A stretch of DNA of 48,431 nucleotides from Tychonema sp. LEGE 07203 (GCF_015207285.1 NZ_JADEXD010000033.1:1-48431), one strand, 5' to 3'; shown: positions 17,865-27,358, counted from the first letter of the stretch. The notes: generated by a model from the letters alone, not told the origin. Numbers and translations are program-made.

Positions 17865-19232
17865 ATGCAGGAACAGTTGATGGAAGCGATCGCACCTTAT
17901 CGCGATCGAGTAGATTATTTAGAAGTTCGGCTCGAACAAAGCGAGTCAACGGCGATTAGTTTTCGCGGCCCTGGGTTAGATGCAATCAACCGCAGTTTCA
18001 GTCTCGCCGGCGGCATCCGCGCCTGTCACAAAGGCGGCTGGAGTTTTGTAACTTTTAACGGTTTGGCTGAGTTAAAAGACCGAATTGAAGAAGCTGTCGT
18101 TCAGTCTCGGTTGGTGGGGAGCGAAAAAACTCTATTAGCAGATGTCACGCCGATTCAAGATTATGTAGCGGTGGAATTTGGCCGTGACCCGCGCTCTATT
18201 ACTCTAGCAGAAAAACGCAAGTTGCTCGAATCTTACAACCAGTTGCTGTTAGATTATGACCCGCGAATTCAGACGACAATGGCCGGTTACAGCGATAGAT
18301 TTGGGATTACTTATTTTGTGAATTCTCAAGGTACTTGCATTGCTCAAGAGCGCTTGGACGTGACGGGGCGTTTCGGGGCGATCGCCCGCGGCGAGGGCGG
18401 TGTCGTCCGGCAAGGGTTTGAATCGATTCACTCGCGATCGGACTACGGTGTCTTGACAAATATTGAAGATCGTGTTAAAAGTGCGGCCGTTCGAGCTGTC
18501 GGTCAACTTGAAGCAAAATCGGTGAAAGGCGGCCAGTATCCGGTGATTTTAGACCCTTATTTGTCGGGGGTGTTTATTCACGAAGCTTTCGGGCATTTGT
18601 CGGAAGCTGACGGCATTTACGAAAACCCGAAAATGCAGGAATTGTTGACTTTGGGCAAGCCTGTGGCGATCGAACAATTGAACGTAATTGACGACGCAAC
18701 CTTGCCGGGATTGCCGGGAACTCTGAAATACGACGACGAAGGCGTGCCCGCTCAGTGCAAGCATTTAATCAAAAATGGAGTTTTAGCCACGAGGATGCAC
18801 AATCGCGAGACAGCGGGCAAAATGGGCGAAGCTCCGACGGGAAATGCCAGGGCCCTGAGCGCTACTTTTATGCCTTTGGTGCGGATGACTAATACGGCGA
18901 TCGAATCGGGCGCACATTCTTTTGACGAAATGGTGGGCGACATTGAGGAAGGAGTGTATGCAGTGCGGATGTTGGGAGGACAAACCAACGGCGAAATGTT
19001 TACCTTTGCGGCGGCTGAAGGCTTCATGATTCGCGACGGCAAATTGGCCGAACCGGTGAGCGATGTTACTTTAAGCGGCAATGTATTTCAGACTTTAAAG
19101 GATATTGAGTCGATCGGCAACGACTCAGTTTACGCCTACGGCGGTTGCGGAAAAGGCGGCCAAGGCGGTTTACCCGTCAGCGTCGGCGGCCCCCACCTGC
19201 GAATTAAAAATGTTGTAGTCGGAGGAAGATAG
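17865..19232 (+). CDS. tldD: TldD, metalloprotease subunit
   Basis: 455 residues. HEAFGH at 239-244 is the zinc-binding HExxxH motif of TldD, and the C-terminal YGGCGKGGQGG supplies the conserved Cys. TldD pairs with TldE/PmbA in a heterodimer that degrades unfolded or linear peptides inside a closed chamber and is known for processing microcin B17 and for toxin/antitoxin turnover. Only TldD carries the zinc site. Its likely partner is encoded about 11 kb away on the other strand (30409-31704), so the two are not in one operon. The ATG at 17865 fits the family N-terminus. A terminator hairpin lies after a long repeat array. Confidence 0.95.
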   Translation: MQEQLMEAIAPYRDRVDYLEVRLEQSESTAISFRGPGLDAINRSFSLAGGIRACHKGGWSFVTFNGLAELKDRIEEAVVQSRLVGSEKTLLADVTPIQDYVAVEFGRDPRSITLAEKRKLLESYNQLLLDYDPRIQTTMAGYSDRFGITYFVNSQGTCIAQERLDVTGRFGAIARGEGGVVRQGFESIHSRSDYGVLTNIEDRVKSAAVRAVGQLEAKSVKGGQYPVILDPYLSGVFIHEAFGHLSEADGIYENPKMQELLTLGKPVAIEQLNVIDDATLPGLPGTLKYDDEGVPAQCKHLIKNGVLATRMHNRETAGKMGEAPTGNARALSATFMPLVRMTNTAIESGAHSFDEMVGDIEEGVYAVRMLGGQTNGEMFTFAAAEGFMIRDGKLAEPVSDVTLSGNVFQTLKDIESIGNDSVYAYGGCGKGGQGGLPVSVGGPHLRIKNVVVGGR

Positions 19233-19237
19233 TTAAT

Positions 19238-19580
19238 AGTCAGTTGGCAGTTGACAGGAAAGCAGTTGACAGGAAAGCAGTTGACAGGAAAGCAGTTGAC
19301 AGGAAAGCAGTTGGCAGTTGTTAGTTGTTAGTTGTCCGTTGTTAACAGTCAACAGTCAACAGTTAACAGCCATCAGCCATCAGTTAACAGTTAACAGTTA
19401 ACAGTTAACAGTTAACAGTTAACAGTTAACAGTTAACAGTTAACAGCCATCAGCCATCAGCCATCAGCCATCAGCCATCAGTCAACAGTCAACAGTTAAC
19501 AGTCAACAGTCAACAGTCAACAGTTAACAGTCATCAGTCAACAGTCATCAGTCAACAGTCAACAGTCAACAGTCATCAGT
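19238..19580. repeat. long mixed tandem-repeat array after tldD
   Basis: It begins with four copies of a 15-bp unit (gacaggaaagcagtt) at about 19253-19312. It then passes into long runs of 7-bp units: agttaac, agccatc, agtcaac and agtcatc. The blocks of each heptamer variant are contiguous, as expected from local slippage or unequal exchange. This fills the 510-bp gap after tldD. Confidence 0.95.
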
Positions 19581-19594
19581 CCTCTCCAATAAAT

Positions 19595-19632
19595 AAAAAA
19601 AACCCGGTTTCTTGAATAAACCGGGTTTTTTT
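19595..19632. terminator. bidirectional intrinsic terminator
   Basis: An A-run, aacccggttt, a 7-base loop, aaaccggg and then a T-run form a stem of about 15 bp followed by T on the plus strand and, by symmetry, on the minus strand. It sits between convergent tldD (plus) and the 49-residue gene (minus). It is built from the same aaacccggttt motif that is repeated elsewhere in the window. Confidence 0.8.
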
Positions 19633-19742
19633 CTACCAACGAAGAGAGGATTGAAAATTTAACGAATAGCGGTTGCGGGAATTCTGCATTTCTCGCACAA
19701 CCCTCTAAACCAGACTGCAAACAATATTCTAGTGACAGCTTC

Positions 19743-19892
19743 TTACAACTGTTTCATTTCTTCTTCCAGCACCCGAATCAAATCTTGATTGCCACTGGCT
19801 CTAGCTACTTCAATGCGGTGCATCAGTTGCTTGTGAATGTTAGCGCGGTGGGTTTCAGCTACTTTTCTTACGTTTTTGCTATTTGTGTTCAT
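19743..19892 (-). CDS. 49-residue conserved-looking helical protein
   Basis: This short frame encodes 49 residues beginning MNTNSKNVRKVAETHRANIH and ending VLEEEMKQL. It is predicted to be two charged helices: a basic N-terminal half (KQLMHRIEVARASGN) followed by an acidic end. An AAGGA ribosome site sits about 8 bases upstream of the ATG. The composition, codon use and a closing terminator all indicate a real gene. Small helical proteins with an AHR-RxxLxxRxEVARAxGN-like pattern are, as I recall, widespread in cyanobacteria, but I know no function and give no name. It lies between two convergent units and is likely transcribed alone. Confidence 0.75.
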   Translation of the reverse strand: MNTNSKNVRKVAETHRANIHKQLMHRIEVARASGNQDLIRVLEEEMKQL

Positions 19893-20100
19893 GGTGGACA
19901 TTCCTTATATTTAATTTGGTGTACCGACTATTTCTAGTATATATCGCGAAATTGCAAAAAGTATCTAATTTTACAAAAATTTTACATTTATTGACCGATC
20001 GACCACAATAACCTACACAGTTTGCCATAAGTCAATAGCGATATCTTGACAATCAGCAGTCATTAGTCATTAGGCCGATGCCCGATGCCCAACATTACAT

Positions 20101-21303
20101 TTAGTCAAGCGGTGCGCGGTGTGCACCCAACATTGAGTCAAAACTCAAAACTTCCCCCAGCGCCTCTACTAACTGCAGCAGGTGTGCGAGCTCGTGAGTT
20201 GCCATCAGCGAAATCCGAATTCGGCTCACACTCACAGTCGGAGGCCGAATCGCCGGAGCAAAAATACCCATTTCCTTGAGTTTGCTGCCCGCTGTTAAAG
20301 CTGTGGCTGCATCTTTTAAGGGCAAACTGAAAATTGGGGAGAGGGAATGGCTAATTGGTAATTGGCGATTGGTAGCGCAATATTTGAAAGTTTCGATATT
20401 TTGTTGCAAGCGCGATCGGCGTTCTGGTTCTTGCTGTACAATTCTCACAGCTTCCAAAGCAGCCGCCGTGTCAGCCGGGGTTAATGCTGTAGTATAAATC
20501 CAAGTCGCAGCTCGATTGCGGAGAAAATCAATTAAAGCCGCAGAGCCCGCAACGTAGCCGCCCAAACTCCCCAAAGCTTTGCTTAGCGTGCCAACTTGAA
20601 TTAGCGGCAATCCCGTACACCCGAAATGTTCCGCGCAACCGGCACCGCTAGCACCGAAAACTCCTGTAGCGTGAGCTTCGTCTACTAATACCATGCAGTT
20701 AAATTTTTCGGCCAAAGCTAGCAACTGTGGCAGCGGGCACAAGTCCCCATCCATGCTAAAGACGCTATCGGTAATAATTAAACACTTGCGGTATTTTGCC
20801 CGATTTTGCTCTAGCTTGGCTTTTAAATCCTCTAGATGGCTGCGATCGTACTCTAGCACTGTTGCACCGCTGAGCGCGGCTCCGTTTTTCAGGCTCGAAT
20901 GGTTGTACTTGTCAGATAATATCAAATCGCGCTTGCCGGCAACCGAGGCGATCGCCCCTAAATTTGCTAAATATCCCGAACTGAATACTAAAGCGTCTTC
21001 GGTTTGTTTTAAATTAGCGATAGCCTGTTCTAGCTGTCGGTGCAAATCGCGGTGTCCGCTGAGCAACCTCGAACCTGTCGCGCCCGTACCAAATTCCTTT
21101 GTTGCAGCCACAGCCGCTTGAATTAGCCTGTCATCCCCCGCCAGCCCGAGATAATCGTTGCTGGCAAAGTTAATCAGCCGGCGGTTTCCTAATTTTACCG
21201 CAGGGCCGGGGCAACTTTCGATCGATTGCGGCGATCGATACCAATCGGCGCGGCGAACAGTGTCCAGGGATTTCTCTATCCAAGCATAAGGGTTAGGGTT
21301 CAT
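20101..21303 (-). CDS. bioF: 8-amino-7-oxononanoate synthase (BioF-type)
   Basis: 400 residues, a PLP-dependent alpha-oxoamine synthase. The Schiff-base Lys is K242 in [20 protein letters not shown] at 208-214 holds the PLP-contacting Asp and His; [10 protein letters not shown] lies near residue 46. BioF condenses pimeloyl-thioester with L-alanine in biotin synthesis. The related enzymes Kbl and 5-aminolevulinate synthase are excluded by general sequence, but a lipid-forming paralogue cannot be fully ruled out. The C-terminus carries about 15 extra residues beyond LVEALGEVL. No other bio gene adjoins it. It is divergent from the DHH gene, with 66 bp between starts. Confidence 0.88.
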   Translation of the reverse strand: MNPNPYAWIEKSLDTVRRADWYRSPQSIESCPGPAVKLGNRRLINFASNDYLGLAGDDRLIQAAVAATKEFGTGATGSRLLSGHRDLHRQLEQAIANLKQTEDALVFSSGYLANLGAIASVAGKRDLILSDKYNHSSLKNGAALSGATVLEYDRSHLEDLKAKLEQNRAKYRKCLIITDSVFSMDGDLCPLPQLLALAEKFNCMVLVDEAHATGVFGASGAGCAEHFGCTGLPLIQVGTLSKALGSLGGYVAGSAALIDFLRNRAATWIYTTALTPADTAAALEAVRIVQQEPERRSRLQQNIETFKYCATNRQLPISHSLSPIFSLPLKDAATALTAGSKLKEMGIFAPAIRPPTVSVSRIRISLMATHELAHLLQLVEALGEVLSFDSMLGAHRAPLD

Positions 21304-21369
21304 ATTGTAGTGCGATCGGGTAATAAGTTATATTGTCTTATAATCAGTCACTGCCTATCACACAAGCAT

Positions 21370-22305
21370 ATGCCACTCACTAAAAAATACAGATTAGTCA
21401 CCCGCAGCGATTTTGACGGTCTTGTCTGTGCCGTTTTGCTCAAAGAACTAGATTTAATCGACGAGATTAAATTCGTGCATCCTAAAGATATGCAGGATGG
21501 AAAAATCGAAATAACAAATAACGATATTAGCACCAACTTACCCTATGTTGAAGGAGTTCATCTAGCCTTCGACCACCACTTCAGCGAAACTCTCAGACAC
21601 GAAAAAATCAAAATCAATCACATCATCGACCCCTATGCAGATTCAGCAGCTAGAGTGCTGTACAAATATTATGGAGGCAAAGCCAAGTTTCCCGATATTT
21701 CCGAGGAAATGATGGTGGCAGTTGACAAATCAGATTCCGCTCAATTTTCCAAAGAAGAAGTTTTGCATCCCGAAAAATGGGTGCTGTTAAACTTCTTAAT
21801 GGATGCTCGAACCGGGTTGGGCAGGTTTAAAGAATTTACAGTTTCCAACTATCAGTTAATGATGCAGTTGATCGACTACTGCAAACATCATAGTATCGAC
21901 GAAATCTTGCAGCTTCCTGATGTCAAAGAAAGAGTAGACCTTTACTTCGATCAATCAGAAAGATTTCAAGATCAAATACAGCGCTGCGCCAAAGTTTATG
22001 ATAAATTAGTTGTTTTGGATTTGCGGAACGAAGATGTAATTTATGCCGGAAATCGTTTTGTACTTTATGCTTTGTTTCCCGATTGCAATATCTCGATTCA
22101 CGTACTTTGGGGGCTGAAACAACAAAATACTGTTTTCGCTGTTGGCAAGTCAATCTTTAACAAAACTTCTAAAACTAATATTGGGGAGTTAATGTTAAGA
22201 TATGGTGGCGGCGGCCATCAGAACGCCGGAACTTGTCAGATTGAGAACGATAAAGCTAGTAAGGTTTTGAAAGAGTTAATTGCCCAGATTGAACAAAAGG
22301 GTTGA
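21370..22305 (+). CDS. DHH/DHHA1 family phosphoesterase
   Basis: 311 residues from the ATG at 21370 (MPLTKKYRLVTRSDFDG). An upstream in-frame ATG at 21226 would extend the protein through the bioF 5' region and adds no conserved sequence, so the later start is chosen. DFDG (14-17) and DHH (68-70) are the metal-binding motifs, and the C-terminal DHHA1 motif is GGGGHQNAG. Relatives include nanoRNases, RecJ and exopolyphosphatases that hydrolyse short oligonucleotides, cyclic dinucleotide products or polyphosphate with manganese. The substrate here is not known. Confidence 0.88.
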   Translation: MPLTKKYRLVTRSDFDGLVCAVLLKELDLIDEIKFVHPKDMQDGKIEITNNDISTNLPYVEGVHLAFDHHFSETLRHEKIKINHIIDPYADSAARVLYKYYGGKAKFPDISEEMMVAVDKSDSAQFSKEEVLHPEKWVLLNFLMDARTGLGRFKEFTVSNYQLMMQLIDYCKHHSIDEILQLPDVKERVDLYFDQSERFQDQIQRCAKVYDKLVVLDLRNEDVIYAGNRFVLYALFPDCNISIHVLWGLKQQNTVFAVGKSIFNKTSKTNIGELMLRYGGGGHQNAGTCQIENDKASKVLKELIAQIEQKG

Positions 22306-22553
22306 ACAGGCTCGATATTTTTTGCAGTCAGGACTTGAGTCTTTGATTATTTAAATTTTCAGGACTGAAGTATGAACCATCGAACGGGGTTTTCAGGACT
22401 GAAGTCCTTACTGCGAACGGAGGCTTATATCAAATCCTCTCTTCGTCGAAATTATTCATCTCTCTCTCTTCCTTTGCGATAAGAGCGCTGACGCGCGACG
22501 AAAGCCTAAAGCGCCTTCGCGGTTGAATCATTTCGATGCAACCAGACTTGGTA
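22306..22553. other. intergenic region with short dispersed repeats
   Basis: Two copies of ttcaggactgaagt (near 22350 and 22388) occur as direct repeats, followed by a GC-rich hairpin-like stretch near 22480-22520. No gene is seen. Confidence 0.5.
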
Positions 22554-22787
22554 TTATTCGTCGAAAGTTTCATCTTGTGGGTTTTGGGGGTTGAGATTTT
22601 CTGAACTCTTGGCTTTGACTGGTGGCAAATGGTCTACCAAACCCATATCAAAAGCGATATCCGGCAAATCGGCAGCGTTATATTTTCCTGGCTCAAACAA
22701 CCGCCCTGGGGTAAAACAAGGCTGTTTTAATTGTACCACTTCGCTAGGTGAAAACATTCCCCTAAACATTTTGCGTTCGAGTCCCAT
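22554..22787 (-). CDS. small uncharacterised protein downstream of glycosyltransferase
   Basis: 77 residues from the ATG at 22787, which has AGGAG 8 bases upstream; the longer frame to 22850 lacks such a site. The protein is rich in Pro, Lys and acidic residues at the C-terminus, has no membrane segment, and contains FTPGRLFEPGKYNAADLPDI. I do not recognise the family. It starts 12 bases after the glycosyltransferase stop and faces the same way, so the two are probably co-transcribed. The good ribosome site and operon position argue that it is real. Confidence 0.6.
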   Translation of the reverse strand: MGLERKMFRGMFSPSEVVQLKQPCFTPGRLFEPGKYNAADLPDIAFDMGLVDHLPPVKAKSSENLNPQNPQDETFDE

Positions 22788-22795
22788 AATTTCCG

Positions 22796-22800
22796 CTCCT
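22796..22800 (-). promoter_or_regulatory. ribosome binding site choosing the 22787 start
   Basis: AGGAG on the minus strand lies 8 bases before the ATG at 22787 and favours the 77-residue product over the 98-residue one. Confidence 0.65.
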
Positions 22801-23920
22801 AAAACAACTCTCGCATTAATTTTAGCAAGTTTTTGCCCGTCGCTTCCCAACTAAATAAATCTGCCGTCTCTCTAGCTTTTTGAGCTACCTGAAAGCGCAT
22901 CGGATCTTCGACAATTTTTCGCAACTGCTGGCGCACAGACTGAAGGTTTGGTTCTGCCCAGTGAGGAGAATTTCGGATTTTCATATACTGAGTATCGTAA
23001 CACTCTCCTACGGGAATTAGATCGCAAGCAATGGGATAGCAGTTAGCGGTACTGGCGTACTCAGTCGGGCCGCCGTACATTGTCATGGCGACGGGTAAAC
23101 CCGCAGCAAAGGCATCCAAAATTTTAATAGCAAAACCTTCGCCGCGAAACGGAGCTAAAAAAGCATCTGCTGATAAGTATAAATCAGCTAGTTCTGCTTT
23201 AGTGCAAAATTTAGGTCTGATTTGAATTTTTGACTTTGACTTGCCGAATTGCTTTTCGATATTTACGATATGTTCTACTATAAACTCTGGATTTTTGCCG
23301 CCATCTTTGACAATCAACTCTACGTTAGCATCATTTTGAAACTCTAGGTAAAATGCTTGAAGGGCGAGGTCGGTGCCAAATCTATATAAATCATAAGAAT
23401 TGGTCATGTGCAGAACATATTTTATATCTTTTTGGGTTTTCTGCGGTTTGGTATAATAGAGTTTCGAGATTAAAGGATTGAAGCCTAAAGGCACGACTGA
23501 AACTTTTTGGGCCCGACAGCCAGCTTTGATTAAAACGTTTTTAGAATATTCGCTTACTGCTAATATGTGGGAGGAATTATTGACGGCATCGTAAATCCAG
23601 TAGTCATAATTATCATCGGTTTTTGCGAATTCGTAATTAATGGCAAAAAATTCTAGATTGAGATGTCCGTTAAGTTCTTTGAGAAAATAAGGTTTCCAGT
23701 AATGAGACCATTTGATTTGAAATAAATCTGATGGTACTGTGTTCATCCACTTTGCTAGCAGGTGATTTTGTTCTGCTGTGGAATTGCGGGTGATGTGAGA
23801 GGCTATTGGCGATGGTTCGACTGAAATAGGAATTCCCATTTTGTCTAATGTGGTCGCCAGGGATAGGGTAATGTCTGCAAAGGAGTTAAAGTGTTGAAAG
23901 CCGATGTTAAAGTGAACCAT
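22799..23920 (-). CDS. glycosyltransferase, GT4-like (GT-B fold)
   Basis: 373 residues, soluble. The C-terminal nucleotide-sugar domain shows APFRGEGFAIKILDAFAAGL and the E-x7-E region at PTEYAS; VSVVPLGFNP marks the start of the second Rossmann domain. Such enzymes transfer a sugar from a nucleotide donor, commonly to polysaccharides or lipids in the envelope. The N-terminus MVHFNIGFQHFNSFAD is directly recognisable as the first beta strand. Donor and acceptor cannot be predicted. A short gene follows after 12 bp. Heptamer repeats fill the upstream gap. Confidence 0.88.
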   Translation of the reverse strand: MVHFNIGFQHFNSFADITLSLATTLDKMGIPISVEPSPIASHITRNSTAEQNHLLAKWMNTVPSDLFQIKWSHYWKPYFLKELNGHLNLEFFAINYEFAKTDDNYDYWIYDAVNNSSHILAVSEYSKNVLIKAGCRAQKVSVVPLGFNPLISKLYYTKPQKTQKDIKYVLHMTNSYDLYRFGTDLALQAFYLEFQNDANVELIVKDGGKNPEFIVEHIVNIEKQFGKSKSKIQIRPKFCTKAELADLYLSADAFLAPFRGEGFAIKILDAFAAGLPVAMTMYGGPTEYASTANCYPIACDLIPVGECYDTQYMKIRNSPHWAEPNLQSVRQQLRKIVEDPMRFQVAQKARETADLFSWEATGKNLLKLMRELF

Positions 23921-23924
23921 AGTT

Positions 23925-24112
23925 AGTTGTTAGTCAGTAGTCAGTAGTCAGTAGTCATTAGTCATTAGTCATTAGTTAGTAGTTGTTAGTGGTTAGTTGG
24001 CAGTTGTTAGTCAACAGTCAACAGTCAACAGTCAACAGTCAACAGTCAACAGTCAACAGTCAACAGTCAACAGTCAACAGCCCGATTACTAATGACTAAT
24101 GACTAATGACTA
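23925..24112. repeat. heptamer array (agtcaac / agtcatt units)
   Basis: Blocks of agtcagt/agtcatt units followed by about eleven perfect agtcaac copies, then aatgact units up to the end of the ClC gene. It fills almost all of the gap between the ClC gene and the glycosyltransferase. Confidence 0.92.
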
Positions 24113-26920
24113 AGAGGCCGATCGCACTAAAATGACTGTACAGTCGCAGCCGCGCGCCACGGCTTCCGGGATGTTCCCGTGAATTACCTGCTTCAACAGC
24201 CCTTCGCGGCTCGCTCCGAGGACAATGGCATCGCACTGATCGTTCTGAGCCTGATCGATTAAAGCATCGGAAACCGATTTAGCGCAAAGGGCTGTCGCGA
24301 TTACCGAACACTTAACCTGGCGCTTCATAAACTCGGCAGCTTGCTTTAATTCTAGGTCATCGGGTTCTGCAGCAGAAGGCTGGTGCACTTGACACAATTT
24401 AATCTCTGGTACTTCACTGGCAGCCACTAAGGCAGGTAGCAAGCGCAAAGCCGCAGCTTGTTTGTAACCACCGCGAATTGGCACTAACCAGCGTCGCAAA
24501 CGCATCAGCGTGTGCAGCCCCAATTCTGGCGGCGGAGTGTCTGAATTCGGCGGGGAAATTTCTGTCTCAGGAGTCGCTGATGAACTTGATGCGACAAATG
24601 TAGAATCTTCTGCGCTATCAACTCCTGGGCTATTTAACTGCCATTCTGTAGGGGCATATTCCCCAGCGCTGCTAGGGGCTACAGACTCTTTTTTATGGGG
24701 TGTTGCTAGTAGTTTTTCGCTCCACTTCACCAAAACCACCTCACAGCCGGCTTGCCGAATTACGGTATCTACAACATCGCCAAAAATGCGTTCTTTTGTG
24801 GATAATTCGCCTTGCCATCCCATTAAAATTAAATCTATATGTCGCTCCTTAATCGTCTCCAAAATCGCGTTAGCTACGTCGTGAGCTACCCGGATTTGGG
24901 TGTGTACTGGCAAGTTCCAATTGCGAATTATTCGCTCGGCTTGTTGTAGGAGGCGGCGGCTTTTTGTTGTCCGCACTTTGGCTTCTGAGGGGGAACTGTT
25001 GCGCGGTACTGTGATGATTTGCAGGAATTCTAATTCGTAATGGCGATCGCGCGCAATGGCCGCCGCCAGCCGCAGCAAAGCGGGGGCTGTTTGCGGGTTG
25101 GAAAGCGGCACTAATAAGCGGCCGTTGCCGATTTGCGGAGCTCTGGTTTGATACACTACATAGGATGGTTCTGGATGCGGGCCCAGGGTTGTTTCTCCGC
25201 TGAGATGATTGGATTCAACTCGGATAATGTCGCTGCGGGTAATAATTCCTACTAAACGGCGGCCTTCTACCACCGGTAAGCGGCTGATATTGTAGTTGTT
25301 TAGCCTGTGCAAAACTTCGCTTAAAGTATCGGTTGCTTTGACTGCGATCGGCTGTACAGTCATAAATTCTTTCAGGAGGGATGTGCCGGAAAAATCGCGT
25401 TTGCTGGCATTGGCTAAATCGGTTTGACTGACAATTCCCACTAATTTTCCGCCGTCTACTACTGGAAATCCTCGGTGGTGCGATCGCGAAAAAGCCTGCA
25501 TCACTTCATCGAAAGTCAGCAGGCTCGAAAGAGTTTCGACTCGGCGCTGCATCACGTTAGCTGCGTGCAAGTCGCTCAAAGCATCAACGGCAGGTTTATC
25601 TTTTGTTAGTTGAATGCCGTTCAACTCCAAAAGGCGACTGTACAGCGAGCCGCTATCTACCTTTTCTGCGACTAAATAAGCAACAACAGAACAGATCATC
25701 AAAGGCAGCACTAATTTGAAATCCGCCGTAATTTCAAACACAATAACTACCGCAGTAATCGGCGCTCTCGAAACCGCGCAAAAAAACGCTCCCATTCCCG
25801 CCAAAGCATAGGTTGTCGGCAAACCGACGCCTAGGGAATTTGCTTGCAAAATGCCCACGATGTGACCGAGTGCAGATCCCATAACTAAAGCAGGGGAAAA
25901 CAATCCTCCCGGAGCTCCAGAAGCAGCGGAAATAGTTGTCAGAAAAAAATGAGCTGCCAAAGCAGTTAAACTCGTTGTAATGTTGGCTTCTCCGGTCAGC
26001 AAAAACTCCCGCAAGCCTGTATTGTTGCGAAAAGTTTCTGGCAGAAAAGCTATTACTGAACCGCAGATTAGACCAGCTAGAGCAATTCGCACGGGCAAGG
26101 ATAATTTGAGGGTTCGCTTGTTAAATTTTAAGCTAGCAACAATCCCTTTGCCGAACAAAGCTCCCAGGATTCCAGCTAAAACTCCTAACAGTATGTAAAA
26201 CGGGATTTCGTGAGCTTGAAAAGTTATTGGGTACTCGCGAAGGTTCAAGTTTAAACTGTCGCCGCCCAAAAGTTGCGAGACAACTGCACCGATAAATGAA
26301 GCGATAATTGCAGTCCCTAAAGTCAATCCCGAAACATCCTGCAGGAGTTCTTCAACTACAAACAAAACTCCTGCAATGGGAGCATTGAAACCTGCAGCTA
26401 ATCCCGCCGCCGCGCCGCAAGCAATCAATTGTCGGCGGTAGTCTGGGGAAGTGGGCATCAAGTGACCGATCCAGCCGGCTAAAGATGCTCCTATTTGCAC
26501 GGTGGGGCCTTGTCTTCCTAAAGTTAAACCGGAACCAACTGCTAAAATAGTGGTGAGAAGTTTGGCGACAGCTACTCGCAAATCTAAGGCAAGATTGACG
26601 CCGCCGAGAGCAGCTTTGACGTGGGGAATGCCGCTGCCTGCCGTTTCTGGAGCCAAACGTTCTACCAACAAACCTGTTAGGAAACCGCCCAACAAACCGA
26701 CGCTCGGAAGCAGTATCCAAACGGGAATTACTGTCGAGGTAGCAACTCGCCAACTGCCGAGCCATCCGACTCCTGATTTGAGCAAAACGCCTGCGAGTCC
26801 GGCAACTAAGCCAATCAGACAAGCTTCAAAAATAGCTAGCCGTCTCGGTTTTAAAAATAGTTGCGATTTGATGACCCTAAAAGGCTCCCTAAATTGTTTA
26901 GGGATAGTAATATACGGCAT
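24110..26920 (-). CDS. ClC-family chloride transporter/channel with CBS pair and two Usp domains
   Basis: 936 residues. The ClC membrane part spans about 25-430: GSGIP at 95-99 (chloride-binding Ser), GRQGP at 135-139, VVEELLQD with the internal Glu pair, and a SLYSRLL Tyr near the end. A CBS pair (about 450-565, with GFPVVDGGKLVGIVSQTDL and SRLPVVEGRRLVGIITRSDI) is a likely adenine-nucleotide sensor. Two UspA-like domains follow (about 590-720 and 790-936). The external gating Glu of the GREGP motif is Gln here (Q137, codon CAA). In characterised exchangers this change uncouples proton transport. A passive chloride pathway is therefore predicted, but not proven. Confidence 0.95.
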   Translation of the reverse strand: MPYITIPKQFREPFRVIKSQLFLKPRRLAIFEACLIGLVAGLAGVLLKSGVGWLGSWRVATSTVIPVWILLPSVGLLGGFLTGLLVERLAPETAGSGIPHVKAALGGVNLALDLRVAVAKLLTTILAVGSGLTLGRQGPTVQIGASLAGWIGHLMPTSPDYRRQLIACGAAAGLAAGFNAPIAGVLFVVEELLQDVSGLTLGTAIIASFIGAVVSQLLGGDSLNLNLREYPITFQAHEIPFYILLGVLAGILGALFGKGIVASLKFNKRTLKLSLPVRIALAGLICGSVIAFLPETFRNNTGLREFLLTGEANITTSLTALAAHFFLTTISAASGAPGGLFSPALVMGSALGHIVGILQANSLGVGLPTTYALAGMGAFFCAVSRAPITAVVIVFEITADFKLVLPLMICSVVAYLVAEKVDSGSLYSRLLELNGIQLTKDKPAVDALSDLHAANVMQRRVETLSSLLTFDEVMQAFSRSHHRGFPVVDGGKLVGIVSQTDLANASKRDFSGTSLLKEFMTVQPIAVKATDTLSEVLHRLNNYNISRLPVVEGRRLVGIITRSDIIRVESNHLSGETTLGPHPEPSYVVYQTRAPQIGNGRLLVPLSNPQTAPALLRLAAAIARDRHYELEFLQIITVPRNSSPSEAKVRTTKSRRLLQQAERIIRNWNLPVHTQIRVAHDVANAILETIKERHIDLILMGWQGELSTKERIFGDVVDTVIRQAGCEVVLVKWSEKLLATPHKKESVAPSSAGEYAPTEWQLNSPGVDSAEDSTFVASSSSATPETEISPPNSDTPPPELGLHTLMRLRRWLVPIRGGYKQAAALRLLPALVAASEVPEIKLCQVHQPSAAEPDDLELKQAAEFMKRQVKCSVIATALCAKSVSDALIDQAQNDQCDAIVLGASREGLLKQVIHGNIPEAVARGCDCTVILVRSAS

Positions 26921-27358
26921 AGATAGCGTTTATTGCCTGCAAATTGTCTGCTCGGTTAGAGTTTAGCAAGAAATCGCTTGGTTTGGGAAAATGCAAGGAA
27001 TTAAAATTGAAAGTGCGATCGATCTCAATTCCGGTTGCACTTAAACATGATGTTGACTGCTGACTGCTGAGAGTTGACTGTTGAGAGTTGACTGCTGAGA
27101 GTTGACTGTTGACGGTGAATCGAACAACTGAAAATTGCGCCGAAATAGGTGGCGATTTGTAAAAATCATTTATGAATTGCCCTCTAATTTATCACCTGAC
27201 GATGCAGCAGGAAACGATAGGAGCGGCTACAAGTTTAACGATCGCACTAAATTTAGATCCTGTCAGGTTAAACCATAATTTTTGCCGGGTGCGCCCGTAT
27301 CTCTAACCTCAAAGCTCTGAACTTGAGTAACGCGCACCAGCCGAGGGGCTAGCTCAAT
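26921..27358. other. intergenic region between ClC and TPR genes
   Basis: This 438-bp gap carries a small heptamer-like array near 27050-27115 (gagttgactgctga-type units). At 27191-27205 it carries a 15-base sequence that is the reverse complement of one at about 9754-9768. No gene is seen. Confidence 0.5.

Noticed and set aside
19238..19580. Heptamer array considered as a CRISPR or VNTR coding region
   Set aside because: Period of seven without spacers and with mixed unit variants; no open frame of a plausible protein.
21226..21369. N-terminal extension of the DHH protein
   Set aside because: It would run through the start region of the divergent bioF gene and adds no family-conserved sequence; the ATG at 21370 fits the family.
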